From: Clostridium tagluense
GTDB taxonomy: Bacteria > Bacillota > Clostridia > Clostridiales > Clostridiaceae
Reading direction: 5' to 3'
Assembly (NCBI RefSeq): GCF_003865095.1
Contig: NZ_BHYK01000007.1
Coordinates: forward strand, 62,001-126,000
Length of the DNA: 64,000 bases
Shown here piece by piece: positions 26,087 through 34,383 of the stretch (positions are counted from its first letter, which is position 1; each line of letters begins with the position of its first letter). Below the pieces are notes generated by a model. The model was not told where the DNA came from, made no database searches, and saw only the letters and a list, made by a program, of their open reading frames with translations. A program made the translations under genes and the position numbers.

Positions 26087-28138
26087 ATGAATAGTGAATT
26101 AGTAATAGCTTTGGTTGGAAATCCTAACTGTGGTAAAACGAGTACATTTAATGAATTAACTGGTTCTAAGCAGCATGTGGGTAATTGGCCTGGAGTTACT
26201 GTTGAAAAAAAGGTAGGTAAACTTAACTTTGAAGGTAGAAATGTAACGGTAGTGGATTTACCAGGAATCTATAGTTTGGGTGCCTATTCAGAGGATGAAG
26301 TGGTGGCTTGCAACTATATATTAAAGGATAAGCCAGATGTGGTAGTTAATATTATTGACGCTACTAATATTGAAAGAAATTTATATCTCACAATGCAACT
26401 GCTGGAGACAGGAGCAAAGGTTATTTTAGTTTTAAATATGATGGATGAAGCAAATAGCAAAAATATTCGTATTGATACAATGAATTTATCTAAATTATTA
26501 GATATACCTGTTATTGAAGCCATTGCCACAAAGGGTGAGGGAGTTAAAGATATCATAAAGGAAGCCCTGAAAATTAATGAATCAGGAAAAGCTAGTAGTT
26601 ATAAAATTCAATATGGTAAGGATATTGAAAAGGAAGTTCACATTTTAAAAGAAGCTACTTATAAAGCGTCCACGGCCCTTGGATATCCAACTGAATGGAC
26701 AGCTATAAAACTTTTAGAGAATGATGCCTATGTTAATAAGGGTTTACAACAAAGAGATGATTATAAGACAATAAGTAGTTCATTAGAAAAAAGTATTGAA
26801 AGGTTAACAGCTGTTATAGGATATGAACCAGACGCTTTTTTAATAGATAAAAGATATGAGGCTATTAGCGGATTTATAAATAAATGTGTAAAAAGAGAAG
26901 AAGTTAGAAATGAAAGTACATCTGATAAAATAGATAAAATTATTACAAACAAGTGGCTTGGAATTCCTATATTTGCAGCTATTATGTTTTTTATGTATCA
27001 AGTTTCTATAACCTTTGGAAATGAATTCTTAGGAGGAATATTAGATCAAGGCTTTGGAGCAGTAGGAGCGTGGCTTGCAACTACCTTAAGTAATATAGGG
27101 GCACCAGAATTATTAACTTCCTTTTTAACAGATGGAATTATAGGTGGAGTAGGTGCGGTACTTGTTTTCTTTCCAATGATTTTAACCATGTATTTTCTTA
27201 TAGCCTTACTTGAAGATAGTGGATACATGGCAAGAGCAGCTTACGTAATGGACAGACTTATGAATGCTGTGGGTCTTCATGGAAAGACTGCAGTATCGCT
27301 AATAATTGGTGGCGGATGTAATGTAGCTGGAATAATGTCTACAAGAACATTAGAAAGTAAAAAAGATAGAATGATAGCGATTCTTATAAATCCGTTTGTG
27401 TCTTGCCCAGCAAGGCTTGCAGTATATGGGGTATTTGTAGGTGCATTCTTTGCAGATGAAAAATTAGGAGTTTTCAATTTAGGCGGTATTATTATTTTTC
27501 TACTATATGTATTGGGAATTGTAGTTGCAATATTATTAGGTAAATTTTTAAGTGATAAAGTATTCAAAGGCGAAGAATCATACTTTGTCATGGAATTACC
27601 TCCTTATCGTATACCAACAGCTAAAGGACTTTTAATTCACATGTGGGAAAAATCAGAATCATTCCTAAAAAAAGCGGGTACAGTTATATTAACTGTGGTT
27701 ATAGTAGTTTGGGTTCTTTCAAACTTACCATTAGGAGTTCAAGCTGGAAGTGTGGATAGTATTTTAGGGGTAATAGGCTCATTTATAGCACCAGTATTTA
27801 CTTTAGCTGGTTTTGGTAATTGGCAATCAGCAGTAGCTCTTATTACTGGGTTTGCTGCAAAAGAAGCAGTTGTTGGAACTCTAGGTACAATATATGGAGT
27901 TACTGGTGAAGGTGCATCTCTTACAGCAGCAATACAGCAAGCTTTCACACCTCTTTCAGCGCTTTCTTTTATGATAATGACTTTGCTATATGTACCTTGT
28001 GTAGCTACAATAGTTGCAGTAAGAAAAGAGACAAATTCAAAAAAATGGGCATGGATAGTTGTAGCCTATACTACTATAATTGGTTGGGTATTAGCAGTTT
28101 TAGTATATCAATTAGGGAAATTGTTAGGATTTAACTAA
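26087..28138 (+). CDS. feoB: Ferrous iron transporter B (second system)
   Basis: A 683-residue FeoB, about 35 residues longer than the other copy. The G domain has GNPNCGKTS, VDLPGIYSLGAYSEDE and LNMMDE. The long helical region before the membrane part reads EVHILKEATYKASTALGYPTEW. Gate motifs IGGGCNVAGIMSTRT and NPFVSCPARLAVYGVF are intact. The two FeoB proteins differ widely, so this is not a recent duplication; they may differ in affinity or metal. The start is uncertain between 26075 and 26087; I chose 26087 because GGGA abuts 26075. Confidence 0.93.
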   Translation: MNSELVIALVGNPNCGKTSTFNELTGSKQHVGNWPGVTVEKKVGKLNFEGRNVTVVDLPGIYSLGAYSEDEVVACNYILKDKPDVVVNIIDATNIERNLYLTMQLLETGAKVILVLNMMDEANSKNIRIDTMNLSKLLDIPVIEAIATKGEGVKDIIKEALKINESGKASSYKIQYGKDIEKEVHILKEATYKASTALGYPTEWTAIKLLENDAYVNKGLQQRDDYKTISSSLEKSIERLTAVIGYEPDAFLIDKRYEAISGFINKCVKREEVRNESTSDKIDKIITNKWLGIPIFAAIMFFMYQVSITFGNEFLGGILDQGFGAVGAWLATTLSNIGAPELLTSFLTDGIIGGVGAVLVFFPMILTMYFLIALLEDSGYMARAAYVMDRLMNAVGLHGKTAVSLIIGGGCNVAGIMSTRTLESKKDRMIAILINPFVSCPARLAVYGVFVGAFFADEKLGVFNLGGIIIFLLYVLGIVVAILLGKFLSDKVFKGEESYFVMELPPYRIPTAKGLLIHMWEKSESFLKKAGTVILTVVIVVWVLSNLPLGVQAGSVDSILGVIGSFIAPVFTLAGFGNWQSAVALITGFAAKEAVVGTLGTIYGVTGEGASLTAAIQQAFTPLSALSFMIMTLLYVPCVATIVAVRKETNSKKWAWIVVAYTTIIGWVLAVLVYQLGKLLGFN

Positions 28139-28233
28139 GTCTATAAAAAAATACGGTGTAAAAATAATTTTTTCTAAGCGTTCATGGGTACACATAGAAA
28201 ATAATATTCATAATTAAATTAAGGAGATATGAA

Positions 28234-28860
28234 ATGTTTAGAAAATTGTTACCTAGATTTAGAGACAAAGAAATATATCACGACATAATTGAAAGTTTAG
28301 TAACAGCTCTTGAAGCAAAGGATAATTATACAAGTGGTCATTCAGAAAGAGTTGCATCCATGAGTTATGAACTTTCAAAAGGCTTTGGAATTAAAGGAAG
28401 TGAACTTCAAAACATACATATAGCAGCGCATCTACATGATATAGGTAAAATAGGAGTTCCGGATAAAGTCTTAAATAAAAATGGGAAGTTATTGCCTCAC
28501 GAGTGGGAATATATAAAAATGCATCCTAAAATAGGTTTTAATATTTTAAGCAAATCAAAAAGATTAAAGTATATAAGCAAAATTGTTCTTTATCATCATG
28601 AAAGATGGGACGGTAAAGGGTATCCAGAAGGACTATCTGGAATTACTATACCACTTGGATCAAGGATAATTGCAGTATGTGATTCAATTGATGCTATGAC
28701 ATCTGAAAGGCCTTATAGAAAAGCTATGGGTTTTGAAGAATGCATTAATGAAATAACTATTAATACAGGACTAATGTTTGATCCTGTGGTAGTCCAATAT
28801 ATAGTAGACAACATGAATACTGTAAGAAAGTTTTTGGATTCTAAAAACGCTCAAGTATAA
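28234..28860 (+). CDS. HD-GYP domain protein, putative c-di-GMP phosphodiesterase
   Basis: A 208-residue protein that is almost only an HD-GYP domain. The metal site HLHDIGKIGVPD has H68-D69, and the GYP signature is HHERWDGKGYP at about 121-131. HD-GYP enzymes hydrolyse cyclic-di-GMP. No sensor or receiver domain is attached. It follows feoB by 95 bases without a visible terminator, so it may be cotranscribed with the second feo operon. AAGGAGATATGAA precedes the ATG. Confidence 0.92.
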   Translation: MFRKLLPRFRDKEIYHDIIESLVTALEAKDNYTSGHSERVASMSYELSKGFGIKGSELQNIHIAAHLHDIGKIGVPDKVLNKNGKLLPHEWEYIKMHPKIGFNILSKSKRLKYISKIVLYHHERWDGKGYPEGLSGITIPLGSRIIAVCDSIDAMTSERPYRKAMGFEECINEITINTGLMFDPVVVQYIVDNMNTVRKFLDSKNAQV

Positions 28861-28936
28861 GATACGCTTATATTTATAAAGGTAATAGGATATGGGTGCT
28901 AATAAAATATTTTGTTTATTAGACAAGATTTAACGA

Positions 28937-28954
28937 CATCGCAGATGATGATTT
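28937..28954 (+). repeat. Left copy of an 18-bp inverted repeat around the FeoC-like/DUF3793 pair
   Basis: CATCGCAGATGATGATTT here is the exact reverse complement of 29905-29922. It is preceded by TTAACGA, which also occurs at the ends of the small element at 29929-30080. Confidence 0.75.
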
Positions 28955-28975
28955 TTAGGAAAGGGAAGTGGTAAA

Positions 28976-29245
28976 ATGTTGATTAAAATATTAAAGTCAT
29001 TGGCTAAAGGTGGCAGATACTCAAATAAATTAATGGCTATAGAATTAGGAGTAGATGAAAGTTTAATTGAGCAGATGATAGATAAGCTTTTACATATGGG
29101 ATATATTGAAAAAGAAAAAATTAATAGTTGTGGAGATGGGTGTGGTTGCTGTTCTAGTAAAAAGAGTTGTGGCTCAGGTAGTAAAAGCATAGATATTAAC
29201 ATATGGAAAGTTACAGAAAAAGGTAAGAAAGCAATATGCAACTAA
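28976..29245 (+). CDS. FeoC-like winged-helix protein with Cys cluster
   Basis: An 89-residue protein. Residues 1-50 form a winged helix (LIKILKSLAKGGRYSNKLMAIELGVDESLIEQMIDKLLHMGYIEKEK), and residues 52-65 carry five Cys (CGDGCGCC...C). The tail DINIWKVTEKGKKA looks like the wing. This is how FeoC-type proteins look: a DNA-binding fold plus an Fe-S or metal-binding Cys loop. Its position after a feo operon supports an iron-linked regulator or FeoB partner. Family assignment is by architecture only. Confidence 0.72.
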   Translation: MLIKILKSLAKGGRYSNKLMAIELGVDESLIEQMIDKLLHMGYIEKEKINSCGDGCGCCSSKKSCGSGSKSIDINIWKVTEKGKKAICN

Positions 29246-29308
29246 ATGTGTGGGTTGTTATTAAAAGCTTAAAAATATTTTGAATGCAAAATTAATGGAG
29301 GGTGTTTT

Positions 29309-29932
29309 ATGAAAATAGAAGAGTTAAGTAAATTTTTAAAGATTGTAGATGATTATGATGACCTGGAATACCTATTTTCAGTAATAATACGTAATGCGGC
29401 ACCAACTATAAGAAAACATAAGACGTCCTCTTTAATTAATTTCAGTAATAGTAATAGAAATTTAAATAATATATGGGAAAAATATAAAAATGAAGTGAAA
29501 GATAAACTAGATGTTGATTACTTTGAATTGAAAAAGGATACAACAAATACCTTTGTATTATTTTATAATAAAGAAAAGATTAATCTAAGTATAAGAGATA
29601 AGAAAAACATGGAATTCTTAAAGAGATTTGGATACAAGGAAAATATGGATATTAAGCAATGCTTGTCGCTTTTAGGGGAAAGATTCCAATATATGTGCCC
29701 TCATGAAATTGGGGTTTTTCTAGGATATCCTATAGAAGATGTGACATCCTTTGTTGATTATCCCAATACTAAATGTAAAATGGTAGGCTATTGGAAAGTA
29801 TATCATGATATTGAAAGTGCAGAAGTTATTTTTAGTAAGTATGATGAAATAAAGCATTCTATTATACAATTAATGATGAGAGGTATGAAACCCACAGAAC
29901 TATTAAATCATCATCTGCGATGCTGCAATTAA
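29309..29932 (+). CDS. DUF3793 family protein
   Basis: A 207-residue protein recognised as DUF3793 by CPHEIGVFLGYPIEDVTSFVDYP followed by GYWKVY. There is no membrane helix or signal peptide. The biochemical function is unknown; relatives occur near iron-uptake and flavodoxin genes. The last nine residues (NHHLRCCN plus stop) are encoded within the right copy of the 18-bp inverted repeat, so the natural C terminus may have been altered by the repeat. GGAGG precedes the ATG. Confidence 0.8.
   Translation: MKIEELSKFLKIVDDYDDLEYLFSVIIRNAAPTIRKHKTSSLINFSNSNRNLNNIWEKYKNEVKDKLDVDYFELKKDTTNTFVLFYNKEKINLSIRDKKNMEFLKRFGYKENMDIKQCLSLLGERFQYMCPHEIGVFLGYPIEDVTSFVDYPNTKCKMVGYWKVYHDIESAEVIFSKYDEIKHSIIQLMMRGMKPTELLNHHLRCCN
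29905..29922 (-). repeat. Right copy of the 18-bp inverted repeat
   Basis: AAATCATCATCTGCGATG, the reverse complement of 28937-28954, lies inside the 3' end of the DUF3793 gene. Confidence 0.75.
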
Positions 29933-30080
29933 CGACTTCAGAAGGAAATTTACCCCCTTGTAGGGCTCTGGAGTAGATAACAATTCTCAATTGTTATCCC
30001 CCCAGTGAAGTTTTCTATTTGGTATAGCTTCTAACTCCCACTTATAGAAGTGGGAGACTTTCCTTCTGAAATGTCGTTAA
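29929..30080. mobile_element. 152-bp palindromic element (MITE/IS200-IS605-remnant-like)
   Basis: The ends are inverted repeats: TTAACGACTTCAGAAGGAAA (29929-29948) matches the complement of 30059-30080 with a two-base gap. Inside are two perfect hairpins: GATAACAATT/AATTGTTATC near 29976-29998 and CTCCCACTT/AAGTGGGAG near 30035-30056. There is no open reading frame. Terminal repeats plus internal hairpins suit a small non-autonomous element; the second hairpin resembles IS200/IS605 ends. A structured RNA is the alternative. Confidence 0.5.
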
Positions 30081-30110
30081 AGAAAAATACATTGAATTTA
30101 GTAACCATCT

Positions 30111-30138
30111 AAGCTCTTGATTTATCAAGAGCTTTTTT
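30111..30138 (+). terminator. Terminator downstream of the DUF3793 gene
   Basis: AAGCTCTTGA (30111-30120) pairs with TCAAGAGCTT (30125-30134), and TTTT follows. Confidence 0.85.
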
Positions 30139-30258
30139 GATTTAAATAAATAAGTTATTGAGATTAGGTAATCAACATTTTATGTATGTTAATCCATGTG
30201 AAAAAAATATATTTGTGATACACTAAGTGTATGAAATTTTATGAGGGGGTAATTATAA

Positions 30259-31035
30259 ATGAATAAAAAAATGCCTGTATTATTTATTGGACATGGTAGT
30301 CCCATGAATGCAATTTTAAACAATTCCTATACGGAAGCTATTTGTAAATCAATAGAAAATATACCAAAGCCAGAAGCAATTTTAGTTATTTCTGCCCATT
30401 GGGAGACCGAGGGTACGTGCATTACAGCAAGTGATTCGCCTAAACAGATTTATGACTTTTATGGGTTTCCTGAGGAACTGTATAATATTAAATATAACCC
30501 AACGGGTGCTAAAAAATATGCCCAGATGGTTGCGACGGAACTTGCAGATTCTAATATTATGCTCACTGAAAAATGGGGGCTGGACCATGGGGCTTGGTCT
30601 GTATTAACACATATGTATCCCAAAGCTGATATCCCTGTATTTCAAATGAGCTTAAACAGGTTAGGTGATGCGAACTACCATTATAACCTTGGAAAAAAAC
30701 TATCTTCCCTTCGCGAAAAAGGAATTTTAATAATAGGAAGTGGAGACATAGTTCATAACTTAAGAATTATGAATTATGAAATGGATGCAAAACCCTTTGA
30801 CTGGGCATCTGAATTTGATAATTATATTTCAGAGGCTATTGTAAGTAGAATGCATGATAATATTATCCACTATGAAAAATTAGGTAAAAGTGCTGAATTA
30901 TCTGTACCTACTAAAGAACATTATTTGCCCTTACTTTATATAGCGGGATTGCAAGAAGAATCAGATGAAGTTAATTTTATATATAAAGGTATACAACATA
31001 GTTCAATGTCTATGACTAGTATACAAATTGGTTAA
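30259..31035 (+). CDS. DODA-type extradiol dioxygenase family protein (LigB superfamily)
   Basis: A 258-residue protein of the YgiD/4,5-DOPA-dioxygenase family. Likely metal ligands are the His in FIGHGSPMN (residue 12), the His in ISAHWET (about 47) and the His in GSGDIVHNLR. Members are annotated as Zn or Fe extradiol ring-cleaving enzymes, but the natural substrate in anaerobes is unknown and an oxygen-dependent reaction is doubtful there. It stands alone after a terminator, with GAGGGGG before the start. Confidence 0.85.
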   Translation: MNKKMPVLFIGHGSPMNAILNNSYTEAICKSIENIPKPEAILVISAHWETEGTCITASDSPKQIYDFYGFPEELYNIKYNPTGAKKYAQMVATELADSNIMLTEKWGLDHGAWSVLTHMYPKADIPVFQMSLNRLGDANYHYNLGKKLSSLREKGILIIGSGDIVHNLRIMNYEMDAKPFDWASEFDNYISEAIVSRMHDNIIHYEKLGKSAELSVPTKEHYLPLLYIAGLQEESDEVNFIYKGIQHSSMSMTSIQIG

Positions 31036-31042
31036 CAAAAGA

Positions 31043-31113
31043 AAAGGCTGTAAAGTTATTATAACTTTACAGCCTTTATTATTAAAGTAAAGGGGGACTT
31101 TGCTTTAATTTTT
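31043..31113 (+). repeat. Two-hairpin repeat, copy 1 (acts as terminator of the dioxygenase gene)
   Basis: Hairpin 1 is a 17-bp stem (31043-31059 with 31061-31077). Hairpin 2 is TTAAAGTAAAG (31082-31092) with CTTTGCTTTAA (31098-31108), loop GGGGA, followed by T's. The unit recurs at 31287-31353. The gap 31036-31631 otherwise holds only the threonine promoter. Confidence 0.75.
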
Positions 31114-31286
31114 AATCTAATAAGTTAACAACTTATTAAGTTATTAACTTATAAATAAATGATAACATAGAATTATGTCGATACAATGAAGAATGTGTAA
31201 AGTATCTTTAAATATTAAGAAAATATAATATATCCTAGAGGCAATTTATTTATCATGTATAAGGGGCAATATAGTTAAATAAAAGA

Positions 31287-31353
31287 AAATGCTGTGAAAT
31301 GTTACTTCACAGCATTTATTATTAAAGTAAAGGGGGACTTCGCTTTAATTTAC
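31287..31353 (+). repeat. Two-hairpin repeat, copy 2
   Basis: Hairpin 1 is AAATGCTGTGAA with TTCACAGCATTT (31287-31298 and 31306-31317). Hairpin 2 repeats copy 1 with one T-to-C change in the right arm that keeps pairing. From TTTATTATTAAAG onward about 35 bases are nearly identical to copy 1. Confidence 0.75.
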
Positions 31354-31560
31354 TAACCTATAAATGTATATTAACATAAAATTGTTACGGCATTATTAAG
31401 AATATGTGTAGTATTTGTTAAATGTATGATATTCATAAGAATATCCTATTTAAACCTAATAATTTGTATATGGAAGAACCTTTATAAAATTTTTTATTTT
31501 CTTATTTTTCATGAAAATGACGGTTTCTAAAAAAAAATTATTCATTTTTAGCTTAAAATT

Positions 31561-31589
31561 TTGATTTATAGATAAATTTATACTATAAT
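31561..31589 (+). promoter_or_regulatory. Promoter of the threonine operon
   Basis: TTGATT (31561-31566), a 17-base spacer and TATAAT (31584-31589) precede the first gene by about 40 bases. No T-box or leader peptide was found. Confidence 0.75.
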
Positions 31590-31631
31590 AGATAAAACTA
31601 CTTAAAAAATCAAAAGAAGGAGGGTTAACAT

Positions 31632-32849
31632 ATGAAATATATTGTAGTACTAGGAGACGGAATGGCAGATTACCCTATGAAAGAATTAAATAACAAAACA
31701 CCGATTCAATATGCGAGTACTCCTGCTATTGATTATATGGCAAAGCACGGTATTATAGGTATGGTTAAAACTGTGCCAGAAGGTATGCCTCCAGGCAGTG
31801 ATACAGCTAATATGGCTGTCTTTGGCTATGATCCCTTTGTATATTATAGTGGACGTTCACCTTTTGAAGCAGCAAGCATGGGAGTCCCTATGCTAGATAC
31901 AGACATTACCTTTAGATGTAATTTGGTAACTTTATCTGAAGGAGAGCCTTACGCGGAAAAGATTATGCTGGACCATAGTGCCGGTGAAATAACAACTGAG
32001 GAATCAGCGGAATTAATAAGGGCACTAAGTGAGTATTTAAGCACTGAGGCAATAAAATTCTATCCAGGTATTAGCTATAGACATCTTATGATATGGGATA
32101 ATGGGCCATACGAATGGAAGCTTACACCACCACATGATATTCTGGGTAAGAAAGTAAAGGATTATATGCCTAAGGGTTTAAATAGTGAAGTAATTGAAGA
32201 AATGACAAAGAAAAGTAGTCAATTTCTATCTCAGCATGATATAAATAAAAAAAGAGTGGCAAAGGGATTAAATCCAGCTAACTCCATATGGATTTGGGGT
32301 GAAGGTAAAAGACCTCTTTTATCTAATTTCAATGAAAAATATAATTTAAAAGGTTCAGTGATTTCTGCAGTTGATTTAATAAAAGGCATAGGACTTTGTG
32401 CAGGCTTAGATATTATTGATGTTGAGGGAGCCACTGGGAATATTAATACTAATTATATAGGCAAAGCAAAAGCGGCAATGGCTGAGCTTGCAAAGGGAAA
32501 TGATTTTGTTTATATTCATGTTGAAGCTCCAGATGAATGTGGTCATAGATATGAAATAGAAAATAAATACAAAGCAATAGAATACATAGATAACAAAATA
32601 GTAAAGGTTATTAAAGAAGAAATGGATAGATTAGGTGAAGATTATAAAATGATAATACTTCCGGATCATCCAACGCCTCTATCTCTCAGAACACATACAA
32701 GTGATCCTGTTCCATTTTTAATATATCAAAGTAATGACGAGAAGGACAATCCTAATGGATGTTATGATGAATTTGTGGCAAAAGATACAGGTCTGTATTT
32801 TCCAGAAGGATATAAGCTAATGGATTATTTTTTAAAAGGTATTAGGTAG
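31632..32849 (+). CDS. ApgM-type phosphoglycerate mutase family protein, probable homoserine kinase
   Basis: A 405-residue alkaline-phosphatase-superfamily protein: VLGDGMADYP holds the first metal Asp, PPGSDTANMAVFGYDP the nucleophile Ser, and the DECGHR and PDHPTPLSLRTHTSDPVPF segments the other metal ligands. By sequence it is a cofactor-independent phosphoglycerate mutase of the archaeal type. It heads an operon with thrC, lysC and hom, and no GHMP-type thrB is present, so it probably serves as the non-orthologous homoserine kinase (inference from context). AAGGAGGG precedes the ATG. Confidence 0.82.
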   Translation: MKYIVVLGDGMADYPMKELNNKTPIQYASTPAIDYMAKHGIIGMVKTVPEGMPPGSDTANMAVFGYDPFVYYSGRSPFEAASMGVPMLDTDITFRCNLVTLSEGEPYAEKIMLDHSAGEITTEESAELIRALSEYLSTEAIKFYPGISYRHLMIWDNGPYEWKLTPPHDILGKKVKDYMPKGLNSEVIEEMTKKSSQFLSQHDINKKRVAKGLNPANSIWIWGEGKRPLLSNFNEKYNLKGSVISAVDLIKGIGLCAGLDIIDVEGATGNINTNYIGKAKAAMAELAKGNDFVYIHVEAPDECGHRYEIENKYKAIEYIDNKIVKVIKEEMDRLGEDYKMIILPDHPTPLSLRTHTSDPVPFLIYQSNDEKDNPNGCYDEFVAKDTGLYFPEGYKLMDYFLKGIR

Positions 32850-32864
32850 GAGGAAGTTAATAAT

Positions 32865-34355
32865 ATGAAACAAATATATTATAAGAGTACTAGAGGAAAT
32901 GAAAAGGCCGTAACTTCTGCAGAAGCTATTGCAAGGGGACTTAGCGAAGATGGTGGGCTTTTTGTACCCACATCAATCCCAAAGTTAAACACCAAGCTTA
33001 AAGATCTTATGCATATGAATTATAAACAGTTAGCATTAACTATAATGAGAGAATTTTTAACGGATTATAAGGAAGATGAGTTAAAAATGTGTATAGATAA
33101 GGCTTATGATGAAAAATTTGATACTTCTATTATTGCACCCCTAGTAAAATATGGTGGAACATATTTTTTAGAGCTATACCATGGACCTACATTAGCATTT
33201 AAAGATATGGCATTATCAATACTGCCATACTTATTAAAAACCGCAGTAAAAAAGCTGAATAATGATAAAGAGATGGTTATTCTTACTGCTACCTCTGGGG
33301 ATACTGGAAAGGCCGCATTGGAAGGATTTGCAAATGTTGCGGGCACAAAGATAATAGTATTTTTCCCAGAGCAGGGTGTAAGTGAGATTCAAAAAAGGCA
33401 GATGGTGACACAAACTGGGGATAACACCTTTGTTATAGGTATTAATGGAAATTTTGATGATGCACAAAATGGAGTTAAACAGATGCTTACGGATGCTAAT
33501 CTTCTAAAAAAATTAGAAGAGAAAAATAGTATGTTTTCATCAGCTAATTCAATAAATATAGGAAGGCTAATACCTCAGGTTGTATATTATTTTTATGCGT
33601 ATACACAGCTTTGTAATAGAGGGGACATTGAAATAGGGGAGGAGATAAATTTCTCTGTTCCTACTGGTAATTTTGGCAATATATTAGCGGGATATTACGC
33701 AAAGAAAATGGGATTACCAATTAAAAAATTAATTTGTGCTTCAAATGAAAATAAGGTTTTATTTGAGTTTATAAATACCGGCATCTATGATAAAGTAAGG
33801 GATTTTGTAATTACTATGTCTCCTTCAATGGATATATTGATTTCAAGTAATCTTGAAAGGTTGTTATATTCTATTAGTGGACAAGATGCAGCAGTGATAA
33901 AAAACCTTATGGAAGACCTTTCAGTAGATGGTAAATATGAAATTGATAGCATTATGAAAAAAGGGCTAGTAGACTTCTATGGAGGTTACGCAAATGAAGA
34001 AGAGACGGCGTATGCAATAACCGAAGTTTATAAAGCTAATAATTATGTAATTGATACACATACAGCAGTTTCCTATGCGGTTTATCAAAAGTATTTAAAA
34101 GAGACAAAGGACACTACAAAGACAGTTATTGTATCTACTGCAAGCCCTTATAAATTCACACCAGATGTTATGAAATCAATAGATGCAAAATATGTAGGAT
34201 TAAATGACTTTGAATTAATAAAGCAGCTGAGTAGAATGACGAACATTGATATTCCAGCAGGCATAGTGGATTTAGAAAAGAGACCTGTGCTTCACAAAAC
34301 TAAATGTGCAAAAAATGAAATGCAAATGCAAATAGAAAAGATACTTAACATATAA
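32865..34355 (+). CDS. thrC: Threonine synthase
   Basis: PLP enzyme converting O-phosphohomoserine to threonine; 496 residues, the long form. The N-terminal YKSTRGNEKAVTSAEAIARGLSEDGGLFVP and the PLP Lys motif PTLAFKDMAL (about residue 110) are diagnostic. TATSGDTGKAALEGFANV and SVPTGNFGNILAGYYAKKMG bind the cofactor phosphate and substrate. It lies 15 bases after the putative homoserine kinase gene, so the phosphohomoserine made there would be used here. Confidence 0.95.
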   Translation: MKQIYYKSTRGNEKAVTSAEAIARGLSEDGGLFVPTSIPKLNTKLKDLMHMNYKQLALTIMREFLTDYKEDELKMCIDKAYDEKFDTSIIAPLVKYGGTYFLELYHGPTLAFKDMALSILPYLLKTAVKKLNNDKEMVILTATSGDTGKAALEGFANVAGTKIIVFFPEQGVSEIQKRQMVTQTGDNTFVIGINGNFDDAQNGVKQMLTDANLLKKLEEKNSMFSSANSINIGRLIPQVVYYFYAYTQLCNRGDIEIGEEINFSVPTGNFGNILAGYYAKKMGLPIKKLICASNENKVLFEFINTGIYDKVRDFVITMSPSMDILISSNLERLLYSISGQDAAVIKNLMEDLSVDGKYEIDSIMKKGLVDFYGGYANEEETAYAITEVYKANNYVIDTHTAVSYAVYQKYLKETKDTTKTVIVSTASPYKFTPDVMKSIDAKYVGLNDFELIKQLSRMTNIDIPAGIVDLEKRPVLHKTKCAKNEMQMQIEKILNI

Positions 34356-34383
34356 AATTATAAAACAGTAAGGGGCATAAATT

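Noticed and set aside
29929-30080. Complete insertion sequence
   Set aside because: It contains no transposase frame, even a broken one; only terminal repeats and hairpins are present.
31354-31631. T-box or threonine leader attenuator before the threonine operon
   Set aside because: There is no AGGGTGG anticipated stem, no threonine-rich leader peptide and no terminator between promoter and first gene.
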